In this document: positions 39,555-51,500 of the stretch, one piece after another
Layout: each line of letters begins with the position of its first letter
Position numbering within the stretch: position 1 is the first letter of the stretch
Assembly (NCBI GenBank): GCA_036937835.1
Contig: CM072864.1
Coordinates: 2,477,501-2,541,500 of the forward strand
DNA: 64,000 bases
Origin: Pampus argenteus
Taxonomy: Eukaryota > Chordata > Actinopteri > Scombriformes > Stromateidae
Direction of reading: 5' to 3'
Notes under the pieces: generated by a model
What the model saw: the letters and a program-made list of their open reading frames with translations, nothing else
Told to the model about the DNA's origin: nothing
The model's database searches: none
Made by a program: the position numbers and the translations under genes

Positions 39555-42500
39555 TAGAGGATGGCTGAGGCTTACATGTTCGTGTTTGTTTAGTCCGTGT
39601 CCCTGTTGGGATACCTGACATTGTCTGTTTGTGTCTGTCATTCATTTAGTCAATCTTTAACATTTGTGCTGATGTGTGTCCAGCAGTAACTCTGTCCTCC
39701 AGTCTTCAGGTCGCGGTTAGAGCAACGTTAACACAGCGTTGGTGCACTCAGGCAAAACAAACACACACAGCAAGGAAGATATTAAGGGGAATATTAACAA
39801 GCTTTACTTTAACAAAAAAAGTTGAAGTATGCATCTTTCATTAGATTACCATTATTAATAAACCCAAACAAGTCCAAACCCAACGCTAACTCAAATCAAG
39901 CATGACTCTATCTAATAATGGTACAGCAGCAGGATGTGTTTTGGTACTGATAGACAGGGAAACTTTCTATAAGGATTACCCCGCTACTCTATCTAACCCC
40001 CCACCTGAACACTAGAGTCTGTACTTTATCTTTGTATAGTATCAGAATAAAGTAATCCTGCACACACAAAAATATAATAATTATAATTTACTGGGATGCT
40101 CAATCCCAAAGCAAAAAGTTGTTATACTATATATAAAAATCACCATTAAGACAACGCAAAGCAAACTACGACTACAGGATATTAACCTTTACACAGATCT
40201 CAACATACACACATCTCAGAAAAAAAATGTATGTCGCTTCTTATTGAGAAAGATAAAAAAGATCAAATTTATAACAAATGTAAACAAATACAGAAAAACT
40301 ACAGTTATTAAGAAAGTACATATTTGAATATGGCAGCTGCTAGCCATGAACTAAACGGGAGATTAGCTTACAAACGTATTATCGTACAGTCTTCCTGCTC
40401 CAGGCAGCTTCTGCATATAAATCAATTCAGTACACAGCTAGAAGTGTGAAGCATCTATTTAGAAGCTACAGACGGGGAGAAAATGTGTAAATGTGAGAGT
40501 GAAAGAGGGGAAGATGAGCTGGAAATGATAAGGACAAAAAGATTTAATAGCTAACAAATACAAAACAAAACAAAAAAAATGACAATGTAAAGCAAAACAG
40601 AATCACAGTAAGAGTGAGTGAAACAAAGCAAAACTCAGATCCAGAGGTTGAGACACTTCCTGTTGTTTTCAATGCAGTTTCATTTGTTCAAGTGAAAAGC
40701 TCCACAAGCAGGCTGCAGTCTACCTGGCACCACAAATGGACCAAAAGGGTCTGAATCACACCAACAAACCAACCAAGACCTTTATTTTTTTTAAACAGCT
40801 CTGCTCTACAACCACCGTACAGTACTTTGTACTTCACTCAGTTTTTGATGCCGAGCTGTCGGGACAACAGATGGCGGCGAGCTGAGCTGCTAGTCAGCGT
40901 GTCTGCCGGGTCGACGCCACAGTCATATCAGCTATAGAGGGGCCAACTCCATGATCCAGTACAGAAGGAACACATGAAGAGAGCATCAGAGGGCATCGCA
41001 CCAATGTTAACAGTCCAATGGATCATCAACACACCACATGGGCACGGAAAACTAGTGTTTGGGCTGGGACAGACACGTATAAATATACACACATCTCACT
41101 CTTCCCCCCGTGGGCAGTGTGTGTTGCCATCTGATAGCAGCAGCAGTCTGTGTTCATTCCCTCTGTCTCCCCCACTCTTTATTTACTCCACTGCGTTTAT
41201 TTAACACATAGCTCCCAGCGAGGCAATAAATTAGCACTCAATAATAATTTGACTGATAATTACAGCCAGACAGCTACACAGAGGAAGGACTGGGACAATG
41301 TGGGCCACTGGCCCTTCTTCTCCTCCATCCACAGATTTACTCTTTCATCTAAAAATCCCTTTTTTTATGTCTTAGTTAGTTGTTACATAGTTCTTTCTAC
41401 ATAATCACAAGATGTAGTTCAGTGGGGTCATGCATACTAAAAACAGGGAGGTTGTCTTGAATAGAAACATACTGTATTTGGTCATTTCTGATGTTGATTT
41501 TCTTATTATACTTAATCATTACAACTGTTGGTTTAGATAGAAGAAATATTGTATCTATAATGCCCTGTTACTACATCATGACTGCATAGGTTTGAATCCC
41601 AAAATACGCAGTCTTTAAATTCACCTGCATGTTTCCATCATCACATCTGAGAATCGATATCGACTAAGATCAGATTTGACAGGATTTTATATTATTTATG
41701 ATATTCATGATGATTTGACGTTAGCCCCCAAAATTCAATACTATCCGACTGTATTTGCCAGCAGACATACAGCTGAGACCCTGGTTTCAACATGTCTTTG
41801 ATCCCAATAACATCAGAGTGGATCATATGAAGAACTGCAGGTGGAGAACCAAACACAGGACCTGAGTACATTAGTAAACTGCCTTTCTGTACTCTAGGTT
41901 TACTGTGTACTCATCTACTTACAGCTGTTATGAGTGATTTTCAACTTCTGACCGAGTCAGTGTTGGTTTGGGACGAGTTGTAATAGAGAGTCAGACGATA
42001 TGATCTTACTCAGTGGAAATTAAAGACTTAAGAAACAGGTCAAAATATTGAGAAATGAGCCTCCCAGTTCTTGGCAAATGTTGGAAATACTGCAGTAATA
42101 AATGTGTTTTGGAAAATATCACGATACCCTTGAACATTTCAAGCTGTGTGAAAGGATAACAACAGTATTTAGCATGATGACACAGTGGATTACCCTTAAC
42201 TGCTTTATATACGACTTATTTCTATTCATAAAGTGTGACTTTGTGTCATTTACAGACCTCTAAAAGTGTGCCAGAGACTAGAAAAAATCCCTGCCTGTCT
42301 CCCTGCCTGCCACCCTGCCTGTCTCCCTGCCTGCCACCCTGCCCGTCTCCCTGCCTATCGTCTCCCTGCCTGTCTGTCTGTCTGTCTGTCTCCCTGCCTG
42401 CCCATCACCCTGCCTGCCCATCTCCCTGCCTGTCTCCCTGCCTGCCACCCTGCCTGTCTCCCTGCCTGCCTATCTCCCTGCCTGCCTGTCTGTCTCCCTG

Positions 42501-45500
42501 CCTGCCTGTCTGTCTCCCTGCCTGTCTCCCTGCCTGCCCGTCTTCCTGCCCATCTCCTTGCCTGCCACCCTGCCCGTCTCCCTGCCTGTCTGTCTCCCTG
42601 CCCATCTCCCTGCCTCCCTGCCTGTCTCCCTGCCTGCCTGTCTCCCTGCCTGCCTGTCTCCCTGCCCATCTCCCTGCCTGCCTGTCTGTCTGTCTCCCTG
42701 CCTGCCTGTTCTTACCTGACTATCTGACAGGACGATGGGGGGAGCTGGCGTTTGAGCACACAGTCAGTCTAATAGCTTTACATGCAGAACCATGTCAGTT
42801 CCTGTAGATTACAATTACTGATAGAACTGCAGGCTTATCTGTACCCCTGCCGCCTCCTCCTCCTCCTCCTCCTCTCCTCCTCCTCCACCTCCTCCTCTAT
42901 CCACTCCTTCATTCACCTTATTTCCTAATGTTTCTTTTCCCTTTCCTCTCTCTTTTCAGCTCTCCGTTTCTCATTACATCTCCCCCCCCCCTTACTCTTC
43001 CTTCTTTTGCATTTACAAGCTCTGTGATTAACAATGCGTGAGTACCTGTCACTGTGAATATCTGTACAGTACATGTATTCACATAAAATTAAGTCTATGT
43101 ATATCAAGTATGTCTGTGTATATTGATGCAGTAATATTCTTTAAACTGCTAGCGGGGTGTAAATCCATTGAAATTCAAGACAAAACCTGCGTCTTACCAG
43201 TTTTTCACTCATCTAAATGGCTTAATAGCAGCGAGTTACCATATGTCTGACTAAATAAGCAGTCAAAGCGATACATGACAAAACATCAAGCAATTCACCA
43301 GCTCATATGTAGTGCTATAATGAAGCGTGCCCCCATCTGCCTCAGTCTGCTTCTCCTCTATGTTAGAGTTTGTGTGTGCAAGAACACAGCTGTTTTTGTC
43401 TCACACTCGTTACCAAAGTCTGAATGAGTTTCCCCCGAGTGTGTAAGAGAGAGGCAGCACCGTCGCTCCATCGGCAGAGAATCTCCAGCTGATTACGTGG
43501 GTTTAGGTATAAACAAGAGAGGCAGGTTTGTCCAATCAGAGCAGACATCTGGCTCATTCCAGCAGGGCTGCTTGACGAACAGACAAGAGGGATCCCGGCG
43601 CTATCTTGCTCTGTGTTGCTGTGAAACCATCTGGGAGACAAACAGTAAGAATTTAGCATTTGCCCCTTTGGTCTTTGTTGTGAAACGGTGTTAAACTTTC
43701 TGAAGTTCTCTGATGACTCGGCTGTTGTGGGCTGTATCAGCGATGCCTGGTGCGTCACTTCGTAGGGTGGAGCAGCTGAACATCAGCAGGACTAAACTGA
43801 TGAGTGCACCTGGATGACAGGCTTGAGTGTGCGAGGAAAACCCTTTAAAAGAAGGGCTGTGACAAGATGCTGCAGATCAATCAATGGTGGCTATTATCTA
43901 GTAACTTTTATTAAACATAAATCCTCTTCAAGCCAACAAGACCAAGTTGTGGGATAAAACTGTGCAAATGTTTGAGTCAAGTTTAAGTTATACTGCAGTA
44001 AAGGTCCAAAAAACTGTATGTGTGCAGTATTACCTGTGTATGTTGTTATTTTATTATTGAATGGAGGAGTCTGGACACACTGCAGGATGAGATCCATCCA
44101 GTATTTTATCTCGACTGAACCAGATCGTGTTGCAATTCTGAGATATATATTTTAGATTTTTTTTTTAAAGCAATATCACAAAATGATAGAAGTTTCATTT
44201 CTTCACTTTTTGAAGCTTTTTCGGGGACTGGCCTCTAAAACCAAATACATGTAAATGCTAAACAAGAGAAATTTATAATAAAAATGACAGATTACCTGCT
44301 ATGAGCTTTTAAAATATCTGTAAGACTCACAGAAAGTGCCATTCAATTGTTAATGAAATCTCTAAGTGCTTCCTGTGGAACAAAGCAGTGACATTTTTAC
44401 AATCCCTATAAAAGCAGGTGAGACAAAGAACGTCAACAGCGACGACTTCCTTGAAGATTCAAGTAATTTGAACATCACAATGAAATGTTCCCTGTCACCG
44501 TGCCAATCTACAGCCAATCCTGAAGCAATAAGAATAGATGAGAGACATGAACGCTTGTTGTGCAGAGGGGGGGGGAGATTAGACATTAACACGGGGAGCC
44601 ATTTGTTGCTGGCTTTCCAATAAGACAATTTTATACTTGAAATTTAACTTGATATTGTGCACGATGGGATGGCACAGAGACAAAGTAAAAGACGGAATAA
44701 GGGAGAAATAATGAGAGACGGCAACAAAGGGATGCTCCCACTCTTATGTAAAAATCAGTGAAACATGGATCATGCTTTTGTTGCCATCTAGTGTCACTTG
44801 GAGGAACTTGTATTGAAACTGAACTGAATCTCCCTGCTTTTGTTTTTAGCACAATAACACTTCACCTTTGTCTGTTGCTATACTGTTTATAAGCCATGCT
44901 TGTGTCACACAATAAATACTTTAAGAATACAACCGGGGGGAAAAAAATGCAGGTGGAGGTGAAATTAACACCAAATACTCAACGTCTGGGGAACTGAGCT
45001 TCTCTGTTAATCTGTCCTATCCTCACCTACAGGCTGAATATCACCGCTAATGACCAGCAAACTCAACCTGATGGTCACGTAGAAACTTTAGCCAACACAT
45101 TACATGTTTTTTCTTCCCTGCTACATTATGTCCTCATAACACCATCTGATTCATCTGTGTTTAACAGGCTATACAAAGAACGATGAAAGCATGGATGGCA
45201 TTTTGTATTAGTGGAAGCTCCATCAGAGGAAGTTAAAGGGCAGCTAATAAAATAGGCTTCCTAATTGTTCTGCAGGAACAGGGAGAGAGAGAGAAATTTA
45301 CCGTATGCTAATGTGACTTTTTTATGCTTTCAACAGGCGCCAAAAGGCCATTAATACATTATAAAAAGAGAAAATCCCTTTTAGCCCTTTAGTTCGACTT
45401 GCTTGCTTTCTTTCCATTCTCCCGGGTCCCCTCTCTCATTCTGAAATTAATCTGCGGAAGATTTGCTATTAACAAAGACTATTCACAGAGCGCGGCGCAG

Positions 45501-48500
45501 TGGGTGAGGGCATCGGCTGAAAAGATGAAGAAAGAGCCGGAGAAATGGCAGGATCAGGCGGTTCACTGGGAAGAGGACAAAAGACAGGAGGAAACGAGGG
45601 GGGGGGGTTAAAAGAAAGATGCAACACATCATTGTGTGGCTCCCTCTTACTGACAGCGCTGCGCCCACACAGGACCGGAAACCTTTAGTCACCTGTAGCA
45701 CCGTCTCTCCATCCTTCTCTCTCCACTCAACTCTGCACCGTGTTCCTGTTTCCTCCTGAACCTACGGTGATTCTTTAATTATGACTCTGCATCCATTCAT
45801 CTGTCAGACGTCACCCTTTATTCACTTTTATTCCAATTTCAAGGTGATAGTCAGACACGTATCACTCTCTCTCTCTCTCTCCACCATAATAAACTGTTTC
45901 CGTCAACCCTTCTTTCTTTTATTCCCTCATCATTTCTTGTCTCATCTCGTAACATTTTTTTAATTCCTTCACTTTTTCTCCTATTTATCCTTTTAAAAGT
46001 CACCCAACCGCCGTTAAGTAACAGTCACTTGTTCCTCCTCCTCCTCCTCATGATCCCTCCTCTTCATCGTAACCCCTTCGTAATATGTTCAGTCAGTTCT
46101 TTTACACGTGCACATCCTTCTTGCTCCCAATTACTTAATGTAAAGTAAATGCTTAATCAGCGTTCACCTCTTCGATAGTGCATCTCTTTAAACGTTTCAC
46201 TGGTCGTTCGCCGCCAGTCATACTGGCAGGTATCCAGCCATATCCGGGAGCTCTACTATGAATATAAATCAATTTGAACACGGCAGCCACTTTCAACAAC
46301 GAAAGCATTTACGTCAAGGAGAAGTTATAAAAGCTGAAAACCCAAGTTACTGTACATTTCTCTTGACTTTCTATAGAATCAAAGTGTTATTCGTCAGCAA
46401 TAAGTATTCTGTCATTGCAGCTTTATTTGGTATGTTGGCTAAAGTCAGCACCTGTTTCATTTTAAATACATTTCACTGTGTAACTGACATTAATTTGACA
46501 TGTGCTACTGATAGTTTGAGCATTTATCTCTTAACTGTCAGCTTCAGTCTGAGTATTTCAGTGGTACTTTACATTATAGCTTGTAAAAACAAGAGGATCA
46601 TGATAGTAACATAATGGGAGTACGACAATAATAATGAGCTGAAAACATTAGTGTAATAATAGTGCTCAGTAATAACATGAAACTAATAAATTGTGGGGCT
46701 AAAAGTCAGGATGTGCTGCGTTCTGCTGCATCGTTTTTTGATTATTCATTCATTGCAGTTGTTCAGTTCCTGCCTCCATCATTCAAAACATCCGTCTTTT
46801 GTTTTTTGGGCTATAATGTCAAAATTATTTACTATGTCTCACCTGTTTCCATTAAAATTGATTTTCAATTAAACAGTTGCTTGAAAATGCAAAAGCACAA
46901 CACCTTTCCTTCTCCATCTTATGGTTACGTTACTCTAAACTAATTGAGTCATTACATGGAAACACAGATGTTAGTATCAACAAATGCTTAAACATGCAAA
47001 CACCTGTTTCTAATCAATTCTGTGGTTACTTTTAACTCAACCAAAACTGACTTTGGCAGTTTTGCAGGCATTTAACTGTGTTGTGCGCTCTAAGGAGCAA
47101 CATAGAAGGACATACTAAAGAAATCCCATCTCACATTTAAAAGAAGTATGTTTTCATTCCCAAAACACGATGAATAAAAATGTATTGTCGTTGTAGAGTT
47201 AGGAAAAGCAGCCACAGATGATGGCTGACCGTGCCCTCCGATTTCACAACAGGAAAATAATCTAATTTGAGTTAAGTGTGTGAGAAAATCTGCCGCACAC
47301 ATCATGTGTAATTTTTCTATATGCATTCATAACACAAGAAACGGTAATTACAAGGAGCCCTCAGCATCAGGAGGTCCGGTCCTGCTCAACTGATCATTCT
47401 GCTCACGACGTCCCTCCAGCGGCTTTCTATTAGCAGAGGGAGCGTGTTGGAGTGGAGATAAGACGGGCGCTACAGCATGTCTCAACACAGGGGGGAGGAG
47501 GAAGGGAAGAGAAGGAGGAGAGTCACGTGAAACAGGCGCTGGCTGATGTGTAAAACAAGCTCTTCCCTTTCCACGACTTCCTCCAACCGCACACCTCTCC
47601 TATCTCCTGCTCCAGGAAACTCTCAGGGTGCAATTTGCCGCTTGCACAACACTGATAATACTGTCTCCAGGGCAAGAGGGACAGAGTGATGAGTTGGGAC
47701 AAAAAGAGAGGAAGACAGAAGGAGATAGAGGATGACGGGAGAGGGAGAAAGAAAATGGGAAAGAGAGGAGGAGATAGAACGAGAACAGGGATGTAATAGG
47801 TGAAAGGAGGAGGGAGTATCATCATGGAAATTACAAATGCAATCCCAAAACCTAATTTGTGTCGAAATGCTCCGACATGTGATTAAACCAGAGAAAAGCT
47901 TACCGGACTGAATCGTGTCTTGACCCTTCACAAACGTATCTCCTACTGAGAGACTCAAATTAATCCGCTTTTACACAGTTTTATCACTCAACTCAATGTG
48001 TGTAAAACCTTAAAAGTCTTCAGTCGAAAGTTGGGAGGATGAATGCTGACAAAAAAAAGAAAAACTGAATCATTACACGCAGATTACAACAAGTCACTAA
48101 CACGGCGGGGATGAGGATTTTTTTAATATCATCCACCAGTTTGACTAAAAGGTCACATCTGACTGACGTGTTTAAACTGGACAGAAGTATTTAAAGCCCA
48201 TTAAAACTGGAAGAGGTGACTTTTCTTTTTCTAAATCATCTTCTCAGTGACGCAGAGCAAATTAATATTATTTTTTTATGCCATCACCTTTGTTAACAGA
48301 TAAAGGTTAGAAAGGGAGGTCAAACAAGATTTAATTGCCTCCTATGCAAAGATTGCCACGGTAATATAATTCTGTTTCCTGGAAATAGTGACGACTGCAA
48401 AGTTTGGTGGCTATTCACATCTCACAATGAGCAAAGCACACAGAGCTGAAACCAAACCATGTGATATAACACAAGATACACAGTGGAGACCATGAGTACG

Positions 48501-51500
48501 GGAGACTGTTAGTAGGAAATGATGATCCAAAGTCCTGCAACCCTTAATAACTGTTGATTGGATGGGCTTGACATAAAGAAACATGGCGACATCGGTTTCA
48601 CTTGCAACGGGACAAAAACGGGAGAAACTAAAAATAAAATGCCGTTTGGACGTCAAGAGAGAAAAAGAAACAAGAGCAGAGCTAGAGATGAGAGCTAAAT
48701 AACTGTCGGTATCACCAAGACAGCTACTCACAGCGAGGGATGATATCATGCAGAAGAAAAAGAAACTGCTTTAAAAAGGTTATGAAGAATGGAAAGTGGC
48801 GTATAAATTCAACCGAGAGAAGTTAATGGTTCAGCTCCAGGAGGGGAAGAGGAGAAACACCCGACTCAACTACAAACTGAAGAAATCAGAGTGGCACATT
48901 AATTCAGCCGAAAGAGGGAAGGTGACGGCTGAACTTCAGGCGGAGAAGGAGAAGAACACCTTACTCCACCAGGAACTGGAGAAGATGAGAGTTTCACACC
49001 ATGAGGAGTTGAAGTGGCACATACAATCAGCCAAGAGAGTAACAGAGAGGCTACGATAACCTCCCTCATAAACAGGCTGGTTGTATGTGGTTATTCTGTA
49101 GCAGCCTGGTGTTGTTTTCAGGTGATTTAATGCAGGTAGACACAGTTGTGTGTAAAAGCACTGCGCTCAGACCCCTCCACCACCTCTCTAATTGGAGGCT
49201 GCAGGTTTATCAACATTCTGTGTCAGTCCTGCAGCCTCCAGCTGCTGCAGGGGTTTAATTAACTGATGAAGCTGTACAGCACAAAACAGATACTGTATCA
49301 ATGTTTTAATTGATATCGGCTGGAAAGAGAATATGTTTGAACAACCATGCATACATGGGCTTGACTGTGTATGTATGCATGTGTATGCATGTGTATGCAT
49401 GTGTGTGTGTGTTTGTGTGTGTGTGTGCGTACCAGCTGTTTGGCCTTCTCGGCTTCCTGGCGTGCCTGTTGTCTCTTTTTTTTAGTTATCTCCTCCCTCT
49501 CTCTTTGTGCCATCTTGGCCAACTCCTCCTTCAGTATCGTCTGCTGGCGTTCATACCTGAAACACATACCAGACATGCATAATAATATTTCCATCCATCT
49601 ATCCATCTATCCATCGCATGCTACCATCAGTATTCCACTTTCCAGTGTCTTTAAAGCCTTTTAACATTTATATCCACAAGGGGGCAGCATACACCCATTT
49701 TCAAACCACTCACATACATGGACTATATAAATAGATACAAGACTAAACCCAGACACAGAGGTTTGAAATTATTTTAGAGAAGAAGAACTGGACGAAGTAT
49801 GAAAATAACACAATACTGACAGTATTAGAGGCTTTTAACAGCAGATAAAGTCAATGCTAAACAATGCATACATCTTTTGTCATCAGTGGTTTGAAGGTTT
49901 TTACAATCAATCAGAATCTGTTTCACAAACCCACCTCCTCTGTTCTTCCTTGGCATCAGAGGCCGGTTTGCTGGTGCTGGACTGGGAACTGGGTTGGGCC
50001 CGTTGCTGTGGGCCCTGCTGTGGTCGAGAGCTTGAGCTGGCACTGTGAGAGGCACCTGGTGCAAAGACAGAGTGGATATCAATGAGCAAAACAAGATAAT
50101 ATTAACCGTTTGGTGTCACTATTAAAAGAAGGCCTAATACCAACAGAATGAACACTGTGTCATTTAATATCAGACAATAGAGAAAGTCTCTAAAGTTCAT
50201 TAATAGTGAGTCTGTTAGCAGTTTTAATTTAACCTAAATAAGTTTATGAAAACTTTATTTATAACATAATATATAAATCCCCAAACTAACAGTATCTCAG
50301 GGAAACAAATGTTCTGCATCCTCAAAAAGGGGAAAAGCATTTGTTCTGCTATAAATTTAAAGTCTCAAGGTGTAGACAAGATTTCCTTATAGCCATCAAC
50401 AGTTTAAACCTCTAAGACATGCTTGTTATTGCTTTATCAGCACACACACACACATATATGTGCAGTGTGTGCTCCCGACAATATGTAAACAGCACATAAA
50501 CCAGGTCACCCTCTGTTCTCAGAAAACCTTGTTGTGTGGGAAACACTGAGGTGAAGGATACCTGTGTCTTTCTGAGGACTTGTTGAGGTTGATGATGATG
50601 ATGATGATGATGATGAAGAAGACGTACGTTCTGGAGCAATGCTGGCTACTCCTCTCATCCTCTGAAGAACATCCTCTGTCAGCTATAGAAGAGAGAGAGA
50701 ACCCAAAGCGGAGTTTATTAGCTTTGTTTTCAACAGATGAACATGTGTTTAGTTGAACTTTGGATTGACCTAAATGCTTTTGCTTTGTTTTCTTTACAAC
50801 AGAAACAACGAGGAGCCTTTCTACAAGAACCTAATACGAGTTTACTGGATCAAAAAGCTAATTGTACACATGGAATCATCCTTTCATCTCTTTTAATTAT
50901 TTAGCAAGTATAGAGTAACTTTGCCTGGGACAAAACAAATTAAAAATGCCAGAATGCAGTGGATCACTACAGCTCTATGTGTGTGTGTGTGTCCAGGAAA
51001 AATGGTTAAACATAGCTACATCAAAAACCACAGTAGGAAGCACCAGTGACTGACTCACTGTTTCTATGACTCACAACGTTTGAATGTGGAGTCAAGGCTG
51101 GTAAATAAATACTAACTACGGGGCTCATCAGCTCATTTCATTTTCAGAAACTTTTTGATGCATGTAAGTAGGAGGAGTATAAACTTGTCTGATCATGTAT
51201 ATTCATGGTAGTTCATACTTCACTAGTCTGTATTTGCTTAAGTATAGTTAGATCTGATGGTGCCTTCACATCCTATAGAAAATTTGGAAATTAGACTCAC
51301 AAGCATTAACATAAGTGCGTGTGTGTGTGTGTGTGTGTGTGATTAGATTAGATTAAAAATAATACAAAGTTCAAAAGATTTATTTCCTATAGTTAAACGT
51401 TTACAATCTGACCCAGCCCAACCGTTGGGTGTGTCCATCACAATTGCGCTCTACCTGTCCTCTAACGACACTCAACAGTGTGTGATGTTCAGGGTGTATC

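Larger units (their letters stand above)
36262..49432. other. chchd6 intron 4 (13.2 kb)
   Basis: The largest intron. It holds the TGGA array, the 430-bp minisatellite, the LINE fragment at 43.7 kb, the coiled-coil pseudogene at 48.6 kb and two stretches that look unlike surrounding repeats (44350-44625 and 45150-45400). No other exon was found. Confidence 0.7.

Noticed and set aside
42235..42807. Open frames of 190 and 153 codons, Cys/Pro/Leu-rich
   Set aside because: They are translations of the CTGC/CTGT minisatellite.
48411..48749. A 112-codon minus-strand frame
   Set aside because: It is partly antisense to the coiled-coil relic and has no homology or splice support.
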